Positions 1 through 7,130 are shown, counted from the first letter of the stretch. The stretch is DNA of 47,752 bases from an uncultured Collinsella sp. (GCA_959019775.1 CAUEPS010000015.1:1-47752), one strand, 5' to 3'. Notes: generated by a model not told the origin, from the letters alone. A program made the numbers and translations.

Positions 1-53
1 GCGAACGGCGCGCCTGTTTAGCGAAACTGGTGAAAAATAGATTGACGCTAACA
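1..53. mobile_element. Foreign sequence interrupting the IS110 transposase; possible end of a second insertion sequence
   Basis: At about position 53 the IS110 transposase reading frame leaves the family pattern: the conserved Tyr-Glu-Ser-Gly is followed by unrelated residues. Read on the minus strand, the new sequence begins TGTTAGCGTCAATC and continues TATTTTTCACC. A TG start and this general look resemble the ends of IS21-family elements, which begin TG and end CA, but only 53 bases are visible and no transposase is in view. It could also be an assembly edge or another element type. Confidence 0.3.
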
Positions 54-55
54 AC

Positions 56-232
56 CCCGGACTCGTACACGCACCTGGCCCTGGGGTCCACGGAACGGAC
101 CCACTCCGCGACGGCGCCGGCGTCGTAGCCGAAGGTCGCGGCACGTACCTCCCCGGTCATGACGTCGAGGGAGACGGCCTTTATCGAGCGGGCGTGGACG
201 TCGAGGCCGATGAAGGTGGTAGTATCGAGCAT
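56..232 (-). pseudogene. IS110-family transposase, N-terminal fragment
   Basis: Translation from the ATG at 232-230 gives MLDTTTFIGLDVHARS and runs 59 residues to Tyr-Glu-Ser-Gly, then departs from the family. Asp11 in GLDVH and Glu57 in YESG fit the first two residues of the DEDD (RuvC-like) active site of IS110 recombinases. The remaining catalytic Asp pair and the C-terminal serine domain are absent because the gene is interrupted at about position 54. The frame stays open to the window edge, but those residues are unrelated. A GAAGGGG ribosome-binding site lies just upstream of the start, inside the foldable noncoding region. The fragment cannot be an active recombinase. Confidence 0.75.
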
Positions 233-234
233 GG

Positions 235-328
235 GAGCCCCTTCCATGAATGCGGCGTGGCCGCCGCGGTTGGATTAGACACTCACCATTGTCGGCCTAA
301 TCCGCGGTCTTTCATGCAGCAGGGGCTC
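235..328 (-). ncRNA. Candidate IS110 bridge RNA region
   Basis: The noncoding end of the IS110 element can fold into one closed structure. An outer stem pairs GAGCCCCT (235-242) with AGGGGCTC (321-328) and ATGAA (246-250) with TTCAT (311-315). Inside it are a small hairpin (GCGGC 252-256 with GCCGC 260-264) and a larger one (GGATTAG 272-278 with CTAATCC 297-303, 18-base loop). IS110-group elements encode a structured bridge RNA in exactly this interval between the left end and the transposase start. The pairings are seen directly; the bridge-RNA role is inferred. No donor or target loop assignment was attempted. Confidence 0.45.
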
Positions 329-353
329 TCAATGTTTTTATGTCCTGCTCATA

Positions 354-890
354 TCGTCTGAGGTGTTCGCCGACGACGAGGCTGGTATGGAGGCCGAGGC
401 TCGCGAGATCGCAACCTGGGCGGACAACGTCTACGTTAAGATTCCGGCGCTCAACACCAAGGGCGAGTCCACCGCCGCGCTGGTCAAGCGCCTTTCCGCC
501 GATGGCATCAAGGTGAATGTCACCACCATCTTCACGCCCGAGCAGGTCGACGAGTTCGTCGATGCCGTCTCTGCCGAGACCCCCTCTATTCTGTCTATCT
601 TTGCCGGCCGAATCGCCGATACCGGTGTCGATCCGCTGCCCCTCATGGCGGAGTCCGTAAAGAAGGCTGCCGTCAAGCCCGCCGCCGAGGTTCTCTGGGC
701 ATCCACGCGTGAGGTGCTCAACATCTTCCAGGCAGAGTCTGTTGGCTGCCAGATCATTACGGTCCCCAATGCCCTTCTTGCCAAGCGCAAGAATTTCGGG
801 AAAGATTTGCTTGAGTACTCGCTTGATACGGTCAAGGGCTTTGCCCGCGACATTCAGGCGCTTGGTTTTCATATCCTGCCCGAGGAGTAG
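354..890 (+). pseudogene. Fructose-6-phosphate aldolase/transaldolase-like gene, 5' end lost to IS110 insertion
   Basis: The frame 354-890 encodes about 178 residues that align from end to end with residues 60-234 of the intact copy at 3486-4190. They share VNVTTIFTPEQVDE, FAGRIADTGVDP and LGFHILP. The Schiff-base lysine region (YVKIP) is retained, but the first 58 or so residues, with the NxTTNPS-type beginning of the barrel, are missing because the IS110 element ends at about 353. A GTG at 363 could start translation, but the product would lack the first barrel strands. The stop lies nine bases before the PTS IIA gene, so this was the first gene of the PTS operon before insertion. Confidence 0.75.
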
Positions 891-899
891 GGGGCGAGC

Positions 900-1346
900 A
901 TGCTGACCGATCTTCTTAAGCCCGAGCTTGTTGCCTGCCATGTCGAGGCCTCCGATTGGGAGGAAGCGATCAAGGCGTGCGGCAAATTGCTCGTAGACGC
1001 CGGCAAATGCGACCAGAGCTATGTCGACGCCATGATTTCATCGGTTCACAAATTCGGTCCCTATATGGTTCTTGAAGAGGGCATCGCCATGCCCCATGCC
1101 CAGGCCGATGGCAACGTGAGCGAAGCGGGAATCTGCATCGTCACGCTTGATCCTGCGGTTGCGTTTGGACATGAGGATTTCGATCCGGTTCACGTGCTCG
1201 TGGGCATCTGCGCGCCCGACCCCAAGGCCCATCTTGGCTGCTTGGCGGAGCTTTCGCAGATGTTCGAGGATGAGGACTGCGTTGCCAAGCTCAGCGCGTG
1301 CGATACGCCCGAGCAAGTTCTGGAGACCATGCGTTCATTCTTTTAG
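900..1346 (+). CDS. ulaC: PTS ascorbate-family EIIA component
   Basis: This is a 148-residue EIIA domain of the mannitol-fructose-ascorbate type, which takes phosphate from HPr and passes it to EIIB. The phospho-acceptor is His66 in GIAMPHAQ. Further positions match the UlaC family: GPYMVLEEG, the HEDFDPV segment, LFEDE-like MFEDEDC, and CDTPEQVLE near the end. A GGGGG run from 891 serves as ribosome-binding site and the gene starts nine bases after the broken fsa copy, so it was co-transcribed with it. IIB and IIC follow on the same strand. Ascorbate is the family's known substrate, but the flanking aldolase genes leave room for another sugar acid or pentose-type substrate. Confidence 0.85.
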   Translation: MLTDLLKPELVACHVEASDWEEAIKACGKLLVDAGKCDQSYVDAMISSVHKFGPYMVLEEGIAMPHAQADGNVSEAGICIVTLDPAVAFGHEDFDPVHVLVGICAPDPKAHLGCLAELSQMFEDEDCVAKLSACDTPEQVLETMRSFF

Positions 1347-1422
1347 GCCTTAATGGCACGGCGATGCGTCGCCGCTTTTGGATAGACGGGAAAACCGTCA
1401 CGTGTAGGAGAGGAAGGTTGCC

Positions 1423-1698
1423 ATGCATATCATCACCGTATGCGGAAACGGCATCGGGTCCAGCCTGATGCTCGCTGGCAAAGTCGAGGAGCTTTGCGAG
1501 GAGGAGGGCATCAAGGCCGACGTTGAGTCTATGGACCTGAACGGTGCTTCTTCCGCAAATCCGGATCTGTTCATCACCGTTAAGGAGCTCGCTCCCGAGC
1601 TTCACGGTAACGTCGTGATCGTTCGCAGCTATGTGAACAAGAAGAAGATCCGCGAAGACGCCCTCGAGGCAATCAAGGCGGCCGCCGCTAACGCCTAA
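1423..1698 (+). CDS. ulaB: PTS ascorbate-family EIIB component
   Basis: A 91-residue protein of the lactose/ascorbate IIB fold. The phosphocysteine is Cys7 in the loop CGNGIGSS, directly after the first beta strand, as expected. It receives phosphate from the EIIA at 900-1346 and passes it to the sugar bound by the EIIC at 1770-3161. The ATG at 1423 has a good ribosome-binding site (GGAGAGGAAGG). The 76-base gap from the IIA gene holds a small GGCGA/TCGCC hairpin, so the relative output of the components may be tuned after transcription. Confidence 0.88.
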   Translation: MHIITVCGNGIGSSLMLAGKVEELCEEEGIKADVESMDLNGASSANPDLFITVKELAPELHGNVVIVRSYVNKKKIREDALEAIKAAAANA

Positions 1699-1712
1699 AG
1701 CGGCACAAAAAA

Positions 1713-1745
1713 GGGCGGTTCCCTGTGGAAGAGGGAAACGCGCCC
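1713..1745 (+). other. Intercistronic hairpin between PTS IIB and IIC
   Basis: GGGCG (1713-1717) and GTTCCCT (1718-1724) pair with AGGGAAAC (1732-1739) and CGCCC (1741-1745) around a 7-base loop. No T-run follows, so it is more likely an mRNA-stabilising or processing structure than a terminator. It lies just upstream of the IIC ribosome-binding site. Confidence 0.5.
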
Positions 1746-1769
1746 ACGTTAAAAAGAAAGGAAGCCCAG

Positions 1770-3161
1770 ATGCAAGTCATCCTTCCCATACTTGAGTTTA
1801 TCCAATCGATTCTGACCAAGCCAGCATGGATTATGGGCCTGTTCGCTTTTGTCGGCCTTGTCGCGCTTAAGCGTCCCGCCCACAAGGTGATGACGGGCAC
1901 CCTGAAGCCGATCCTTGGCTACATCATGCTGTCTGCCGGCGCCGCTGTTGTTCAGGAGAACCTTGCTCCGCTGGGTACCTTCATCGAGACCGGTTTCCAC
2001 ATCACCGGCGTCGTGCCCAACAACGAGGTCGTCGTTTCGATGGCCCAGAGCGTCCTCGGCGTTCAGACCATGATGATCCTGATTCTCGGCTACGTCGTGA
2101 ACATTATCATTGCTCGCTTTACCAAGTTTAAGTACATCTTCCTGACGGGCCATCACAGCATGTTCATGGCTTGCCTGCTGTCTGCTGTTCTGCAGGCATC
2201 TGGCTTCGAGGATGTCCAGCTTATCATTGTGGGCGGTATGTTCCTGGGCCTCGTGAGCGCCATGCTTCCCGCCGTCGGCCAGCGTTTCACCGAGAAGGTT
2301 ACCGATGGCGACGAGATCGCCATGGGTCACTTCGGCTCGCTTGCCTACTATATCTCCGCTGCAGTCGGTACGCTGTTTGCTAAGGACGCCGAGGAGAACA
2401 GCACAGAGAAGATCGAGGTTCCCGAGAAGTATGCCTTCCTGCGCGACACCACCATCTCCACGGCTCTTACCATGGCCTTCTTCTACCTGGTGACTGCTTT
2501 TGCCGCTTACATCGCAGATCCTGCGGTTGTTACTGAGACTGCTGGCGGCGACAACGTGATTGTTTACGCCCTGACCTGTGCTCTGTCCTTCGCCGTCGGC
2601 GTCACCATCGTCTACAACGGCGTCCGCATGATTCTCGCCGACCTGGTCCCGGCCTTCCAGGGCATCTCCAACAAGCTGATCCCCGGTGCCATCCCCGCCG
2701 TCGACTGCGCCGTCTTCTTCCCCTACGCTCCCACCGCCGTCATTCTCGGCTTTGTCGCTTCCTTTATCGGTGGCGTGGTCGGTATGTTCATCGTGGGCGC
2801 TACCCTCGGTATCTTCATCATCCCGGGCATGGTTCCTCACTTCTTCTGCGGTGCTACCGCCGGCATCTACGGCAATGCTACCGGTGGCCGCAAGGGTGCA
2901 GCTCTTGGCGCTTTCGTCAACGGCCTGCTCATCACCTTTGCCCCTGCTCTGCTCCTGCCTGTTCTTGACGTCTTCGGCTTCAAGAACACTACGTTCGGCG
3001 ACTTCGACTTCTCCGTTATTGGTATTACGCTCGGCCGCGCTGCCGAGGCCTTCGGTACCACCGGTGTCTACGCGATTCTCGCTGTCCTTCTGATCGTCGC
3101 CTTTGTCCCCAACTTCATCCACACCAAGGGCGCTGTGATCAACCACGTTGAGGAAGAGTAA
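1770..3161 (+). CDS. ulaA: PTS ascorbate-family EIIC permease
   Basis: A 463-residue, highly hydrophobic membrane protein with about 10-12 predicted spans, matching the length of UlaA (about 465). UlaA-type features include LKPILGYIMLSAGA near the start, TGHHSMFM in the middle, GMVPHFFCGATAGIYGNATGG towards the C-terminus and a short acidic tail. It binds the sugar and moves it while phosphate arrives from EIIB. The ATG at 1770 is chosen over the open upstream codons from 1725 because AAAGAAAGGAAG sits at the right distance before it and the protein then begins MQVILPILEFIQ. It is the third gene of the PTS operon and is followed by a strong terminator. Confidence 0.88.
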   Translation: MQVILPILEFIQSILTKPAWIMGLFAFVGLVALKRPAHKVMTGTLKPILGYIMLSAGAAVVQENLAPLGTFIETGFHITGVVPNNEVVVSMAQSVLGVQTMMILILGYVVNIIIARFTKFKYIFLTGHHSMFMACLLSAVLQASGFEDVQLIIVGGMFLGLVSAMLPAVGQRFTEKVTDGDEIAMGHFGSLAYYISAAVGTLFAKDAEENSTEKIEVPEKYAFLRDTTISTALTMAFFYLVTAFAAYIADPAVVTETAGGDNVIVYALTCALSFAVGVTIVYNGVRMILADLVPAFQGISNKLIPGAIPAVDCAVFFPYAPTAVILGFVASFIGGVVGMFIVGATLGIFIIPGMVPHFFCGATAGIYGNATGGRKGAALGAFVNGLLITFAPALLLPVLDVFGFKNTTFGDFDFSVIGITLGRAAEAFGTTGVYAILAVLLIVAFVPNFIHTKGAVINHVEEE

Positions 3162-3218
3162 TCCAGGCACACTTTAAGCCCTAATCGGGCGGAGCTCCGA
3201 TAACCGGCTCCTACACGG

Positions 3219-3256
3219 AAGCGGTGACGTCTCAAATGAGGCGTCACCGCTTTTTG
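3219..3256 (+). terminator. Rho-independent terminator after the PTS operon
   Basis: AAGCGGTGACG pairs with CGTCACCGCTT across a short loop that contains a further GTCTC-like pairing, followed by TTTTT and more Ts. It lies 58 bases after the IIC stop. Confidence 0.9.
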
Positions 3257-3271
3257 TTTTGAAGTGGTTGT

Positions 3272-3343
3272 GAAAACGTATTGACGAAGCATCGTCTCTG
3301 CGCCGTGAGCGGAATCAAACGCAATGAATGGCAAAAACGTTTT
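3272..3343 (+). promoter_or_regulatory. Paired LacI-type operator-like sites upstream of intact fsa
   Basis: Two similar sites with a CG centre lie 61 bases apart: AAAACGTATT (3273-3282) and the perfect palindrome AAAACGTTTT (3334-3343). Such sites are typical of LacI/GalR-family regulators, which often bind paired operators and loop DNA. The surrounding 3257-3485 region is AT-rich and also holds a direct repeat of GTAAAACC (about 3370-3385). A TTGATAAACGTAGGTAAAG stretch near 3421 might supply the promoter, but no convincing -35/-10 pair is seen. No regulator gene is in the window. Confidence 0.4.
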
Positions 3344-3485
3344 GCTGCTGGGGTGTCGATATAAAAATGGTAAAACCGTAAAACCGTTCGCCGAGAAGAT
3401 AAAAAACCGCAGTTCACGCCTTGATAAACGTAGGTAAAGTGTTTAGCAGTTTATCGGCCGTATGCTAACGAAAGGAATCAGGCAG

Positions 3486-4190
3486 ATGGCAATCAAGGTG
3501 TTCGCTGACGGTGCAAACCTCGAAGGCATGCTCGACATGTACGAGAACGGCAACGTTCAGGGTTTCACGACCAACCCGTCCCTTATGAAGAAGGGCGGCG
3601 TGACGGATTATCGCGCGTTTGCCAAGGAGGTCTTGACCCACATCACCGATGTGTCCGTCTCGTTTGAGGTCTTTGCCGACGACGTCGAGACCATGGAGGT
3701 CGAGGCTCGCGAGATCGCTACCTGGGCCGAGAACGTCTACGTCAAGATTCCATGCGTGACCACCAAGGGCGAGTCCACCGCCGAGCTGGTCCGCAGGCTT
3801 TCGGCTGACGGCATCAAGGTCAACGTCACCACCATCTTTACGCCCGAGCAGGTCGATGAGATGGTCGAGGCTGTTGATGCCGAGACGCCGTCCATCATCT
3901 CGCTCTTTGCCGGCCGTATCGCCGATACCGGCGTCGACCCCATTCCGTTTATGACGGAGTCGGTCAAGAAGGCCGCCGCCAAGCCCAACTGCGAGGTCCT
4001 GTGGGCGTCCACGCGCGAGCTCATCAACATTTACCAGGCCGAAGCCTGCGGTTGCCAGATCATCACGGTGCCCAACAGCATCCTGGCCAAGCGCAAGAAC
4101 ATCGGCCGTGACCCCTACGAGGTCTCGCTCGACACCGTGCGCGGCTTTGCCAAGGATATCGCGTCGCTCGGCTTCCATATCCTGCCGTAA
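3486..4190 (+). CDS. fsa: Fructose-6-phosphate aldolase / transaldolase-like protein (intact copy)
   Basis: A 234-residue class I aldolase of the small transaldolase (FSA/TalC-like) group. The Schiff-base lysine is Lys87 in NVYVKIP, preceded by the GFTTNPSLMKKGG segment that begins the family barrel, and followed by VNVTTIFTPEQVDE. These enzymes interconvert sugar phosphates by transferring or releasing three-carbon units. The ATG at 3486 has AAAGGA nine bases upstream; an in-frame ATG at 3462 has none. The same family member is found broken at 354-890, so the PTS genes lie between two related fsa copies. Its own long upstream region with operator-like sites suggests separate control. The physiological substrate is not determined by the sequence. 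Confidence 0.82.
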   Translation: MAIKVFADGANLEGMLDMYENGNVQGFTTNPSLMKKGGVTDYRAFAKEVLTHITDVSVSFEVFADDVETMEVEAREIATWAENVYVKIPCVTTKGESTAELVRRLSADGIKVNVTTIFTPEQVDEMVEAVDAETPSIISLFAGRIADTGVDPIPFMTESVKKAAAKPNCEVLWASTRELINIYQAEACGCQIITVPNSILAKRKNIGRDPYEVSLDTVRGFAKDIASLGFHILP

Positions 4191-4221
4191 CGCGAACACT
4201 GGCTGCGCTGCGAGTTGTTCG

Positions 4222-4289
4222 CCCGGCCTTTCCTTTCCCTATCGCTCACGCGCTTCGCAAGGGTCGCGCTGGACAAAGGAAAGGCCGGG
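4222..4289. repeat. 15-bp inverted repeat
   Basis: CCCGGCCTTTCCTTT (4222-4236) is exactly complementary to AAAGGAAAGGCCGGG (4275-4289), with about 38 bases between, including CGCTCACGCG. No T-run follows. It lies 31 bases after fsa and may be an mRNA 3'-end structure or repeat remnant. Confidence 0.6.
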
Positions 4290-4362
4290 GCTGCCGACAC
4301 GAACTTGCCGGTAGGTTGGTGATCGGCCTCCAATCCTGCCGTGGGCAAAGGTACCCCCGCCT

Positions 4363-4542
4363 GCGACGTGCAAAATTGAGAGTATTCAGCAAGGTAAAGG
4401 CTTTTACCAGCTAGATAAAGCACGGAACAGCCCCCGTTTTGGCTCTGACGACGCTAAAACGGGGGCTGTTTGTGACTTTATTGCCTCTGAGGGGCATCCG
4501 GAACGGCGGAATTTGCAGAATACTCGCGATTCTGCACGTCGC
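4363..4542. repeat. 180-bp palindromic element with imperfect 30-bp terminal inverted repeats
   Basis: The arm 4363-4392 begins GCGACGTGCAAAATTG and pairs with 4513-4542 at 26 of 30 positions. The arms flank the terminator at 4426-4471, so the whole 4363-4542 interval can form one long hairpin with a terminator at its tip. It fills the gap between convergent fsa and tex. The arrangement resembles a MITE-like or REP-like repeat, but only this copy is in the window. Confidence 0.6.
4426..4471. terminator. Bidirectional terminator between fsa and tex
   Basis: AACAGCCCCCGTTTT (4426-4440) pairs perfectly with AAAACGGGGGCTGTT (4456-4470) around a 15-base loop. The T-tracts are short on both sides, but the stem is very stable and the genes are convergent. 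Confidence 0.7.
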
Positions 4543-4571
4543 GAGAGGGGGGGACCCTTGCTTTAGGCGGT

Positions 4572-6719
4572 TTACTTCCCCTGCACCATGGTGAGCGAGA
4601 TCTTCTTGCGGTCGCGATCGACTTTTTCGACCCACACCTTCACCGTGTCGCCGACGCGCACGACATCACTCGGGTGCTTAACGAAGCGGTTGGCCAGCTT
4701 GGAGATGTGCACGAGGCCGTCCTGGTGCACACCCACGTCGACGAAGGCGCCAAAGTCGACGACGTTGCGCACCGTGCCCTTGAGTTCCATGCCGGGCTCC
4801 AGGTCGTCGATGGAAAGCGCCGAGCGGCTAAAGACTACCTCGGGCGCGTCGTCGCGCGGGTCGCGGCCGGGCTTTTTGAGTTCGTTAACGATGTCGATGA
4901 GCGTGAGGGTGCCGCAGTCTAGGTCGCTTGCCAGCGCCGAGATGCTGCCCAGGCGGCGCTCGATATCGGGTACGCCGCCACGGCTGAGTTCGCTGGCGGC
5001 AACGCCGGCGCGCTCCAGGACGGCCGTGGCCACCTCGTAGCTTTCGGGGTGGACGCTCGTCGCGTCGAGCGGGTTCTTACCGCCGCTGATGCGCAGGAAG
5101 CCCGCGGCGTTGAGGTATGCCTTGGGCCCCAACTTGGGGACCTTTTTGAGCTGGCGGCGATCGGTAAAGGCGCCGTTTTCCTCGCGGTACGCCACGATGT
5201 TCTTGGCCACGCTCGGCGTGATGCCCGATACGTATCCCAGCAGGCTCGCGCTCGCGGTATTTACGTCGACGCCCACGCGGTTGACGACGTCTTCCACCAC
5301 GTGACCCAGCGTGCGCGAAAGCTCGGCCTGGTCAAGGTCGTGCTGGTATTGGCCCACGCCGATAGACTGGGGCGGGATCTTGACGAGCTCTGCCAGCGGG
5401 TCCTGCAGGCGGCGGCCCAGGCTCATGGCACCGCGCACGGTGACGTCCAGGTCGGGATACTCCTGGCTTGCGAGCTCGGAAGCGGAGTACACCGACGCGC
5501 CGGCCTCGTTGACGATGGTGTATCGCAGTCCGGGTGCCTGCTCGGCAATGAACTCCGAGACGACTTCCTCGGTCTCGCGGCTGGCGGTGCCGTTGCCGAT
5601 GACGATGGTGTTGACGCCGTCCTTCTTGACGAGGCGGGCGAGCTCGCGCTTGGTGCCGACGACGTCGTGGCGCGGCTTGGTGGGGTAGACCACGCCGTGG
5701 TCGAGCAGCTTGCCGGTCTCGTCCATGACGGCGACCTTGCAGCCGGTGCGGTAGCCCGGGTCGAGCGCGAGCACGCGGGCGCCGCGGACGGGACGGGCCG
5801 AGAGCAGGCCCTCGAGATTCTTGGCAAAGACGTTGATGGCCTCGGTCTGGGCGCGGACGGTGAGCTTGGCACGGGCCTCGCGCTCCAGCGAGGGGGCCAT
5901 GAGGCGCTTGTAACCATCAGCGATGGCGGCATCGAAGATGGGAGCAAACACGCCCTGGCGGCGGGGCCAGCGGCTGCCGAGGCGTGCCGTGGCAGCGGCG
6001 CCGTCGACGTTCACGCGCACGCGGAGCTTGCCCTCGCGCTCGCCGCGGTCGATAGCCAGCACGCGGTGGTTGGGTATACGGCGCAGCGGCTCATCAAAGT
6101 TGTAGTAGGGCTCGTAGGGAGTCTTTTCGGCGGGGTCGGTGGCCTCGACGACGATATCGGCGGTGTTTTGCGTAAAGGCGCGCAGGTCGGCGACGTTCTC
6201 GGGGTCCTCGGCCACCGTCTCGGCCACGATGTCGGCGGCGCCGGCGAGTGCCTTCTCGGGCGTGTCGAAGCCGGCGTCCTCGTTGACGTAGGCCGCGGCG
6301 GCGTCGAGCGCGCTGCCCTTGGCGGATGCCTGCATGATGATCATGTTGGCGAGCGGCTCCAGGCCGGCCTCGCGGGCCTTCTGCGCGCGGGTCATGCGCT
6401 TTTTGCGGTAGGGCTTGTAGAGGTCCTCGACGCGCTGGAGCTGCGTGGCCTCGCGAATCTGCTGCTCGAGTTCGGGCGTGAGTTTGCCCTGGGCGTCGAT
6501 AAGCAGGATGACGTCCTCTTTACGCTGCTCAAGATTGCGCAGATAGGACAGGCGCTCGTCGAGCGCGCGCAGGGCGACATCGTCCATGCCGCCCGTGGCT
6601 TCCTTGCGGTAGCGCGAGATAAAGGGGATGGTGTTGCCCTCGTCGATGAGCTTGACGGCCGTCTCGATGTTGGCGGCCTTAAGGTTGAGCTCGCGGGCGA
6701 GCTGGGCGATAAGATCCAT
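4572..6719 (-). CDS. tex: Tex-like transcription accessory protein (S1 RNA-binding)
   Basis: A 715-residue protein of the Tex/YhgF family, nucleic-acid-binding proteins linked to transcription and RNA turnover. The order of domains is typical: an N-terminal helical Tex region with GNTIPFISRYRKEATGG (about residues 28-45), a YqgF/RNase-H-like domain beginning RVLALDPGYRTG, helix-hairpin-helix motifs (VDVNTASASLL and SGITPSVAKNIVAYRE), and a C-terminal S1 domain (about residues 642-715, GTVRNVVDFGAFVDVG and DGLVHISKL). The ATG at 6719 has AGGAG five bases upstream; the open frame upstream of it has no family similarity. It stands alone, convergent with fsa. Confidence 0.93.
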   Translation of the reverse strand: MDLIAQLARELNLKAANIETAVKLIDEGNTIPFISRYRKEATGGMDDVALRALDERLSYLRNLEQRKEDVILLIDAQGKLTPELEQQIREATQLQRVEDLYKPYRKKRMTRAQKAREAGLEPLANMIIMQASAKGSALDAAAAYVNEDAGFDTPEKALAGAADIVAETVAEDPENVADLRAFTQNTADIVVEATDPAEKTPYEPYYNFDEPLRRIPNHRVLAIDRGEREGKLRVRVNVDGAAATARLGSRWPRRQGVFAPIFDAAIADGYKRLMAPSLEREARAKLTVRAQTEAINVFAKNLEGLLSARPVRGARVLALDPGYRTGCKVAVMDETGKLLDHGVVYPTKPRHDVVGTKRELARLVKKDGVNTIVIGNGTASRETEEVVSEFIAEQAPGLRYTIVNEAGASVYSASELASQEYPDLDVTVRGAMSLGRRLQDPLAELVKIPPQSIGVGQYQHDLDQAELSRTLGHVVEDVVNRVGVDVNTASASLLGYVSGITPSVAKNIVAYREENGAFTDRRQLKKVPKLGPKAYLNAAGFLRISGGKNPLDATSVHPESYEVATAVLERAGVAASELSRGGVPDIERRLGSISALASDLDCGTLTLIDIVNELKKPGRDPRDDAPEVVFSRSALSIDDLEPGMELKGTVRNVVDFGAFVDVGVHQDGLVHISKLANRFVKHPSDVVRVGDTVKVWVEKVDRDRKKISLTMVQGK

Positions 6720-6800
6720 GGGACTCCTTGCGTTTAAGGTGCGTTTGCAGCACAGGGCTACCAAGGATACCACCCGTCCCAAAAGACTGTTTTGGGGTTG

Positions 6801-6962
6801 CGCCACGAAAGGGGCCTATCTACTACGTTTGAACCGTATGGGTCGACCATCCCCCGGTTTTCCGAAAATCGGCAAGCCGTCTACCTGCGGTTTTAATTTC
6901 GCGAAATTCGGCATGGTTGAGGGTAGTCGGTTAAACGTAGTAGATAGGCGCGTTTCGTGGCG
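6801..6962. repeat. 162-bp palindromic (MITE-like) element
   Basis: The left arm is CGCCACGAAA (6801-6810) then CCTATCTACTACGTTTGAACCG (6815-6836). It pairs with the right arm CGGTTAAACGTAGTAGATAGG (6928-6948) then TTTCGTGGCG (6953-6962), with one small mismatch and 4-base spacers in each arm. The 91-base centre carries further short hairpins (CGGTTTTCCGAAAATCGG, and AATTTCGCGAAATT). No reading frame or T-run is present. It lies between tex and the idh terminator. Confidence 0.65.
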
Positions 6963-7027
6963 AACGAACCAAGCCGAGGTGCAAAATAGCCCCCGCCCTA
7001 GAAAAATCGTCGGCAAGGTAGCAAAAT

Positions 7028-7057
7028 GCCCCGCGGGCAGGAGGCTGCTCGCGGGGC
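7028..7057 (-). terminator. Terminator for the idh-MFS-SDR operon
   Basis: GCCCCGCGGGCAG (7028-7040) pairs with CTGCTCGCGGGGC (7045-7057) around a GAGG loop. Read on the minus strand, the stem is followed by ATTTTGC. It lies 74 bases beyond the oxidoreductase stop. Confidence 0.65.
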
Positions 7058-7130
7058 AAAGAAGAGGGGCTTGTTGGTGGCGGACCGAAGGGTTCGGCAT
7101 GGGGTTTCTGCCGCGGCCGCTCTTAAGGCA

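Larger units (their letters stand above)
54..353 (-). mobile_element. Partial IS110-family insertion sequence (transposase start plus noncoding end)
   Basis: The segment holds the first 59 codons of an IS110-type transposase on the minus strand and about 120 bases of noncoding DNA between its start codon and the point where fsa sequence resumes (about 354). The boundary is placed where similarity to the intact fsa copy at 3486-4190 begins: TCG-TCT-GAG-GTG-TTC matches TCG-TTT-GAG-GTC-TTT. IS110 elements lack terminal inverted repeats, and none is seen. The orientation, with the transposase reading away from this end, is that of the IS110 left end. Confidence 0.7.

Noticed and set aside
363..890. 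Functional short aldolase starting at GTG 363
   Set aside because: The first barrel strands, including the NPS-type region, are missing and the gene is directly interrupted by an IS110 end.
5049..6737. 562-codon plus-strand frame
   Set aside because: It is antisense to tex and has no recognisable domain.
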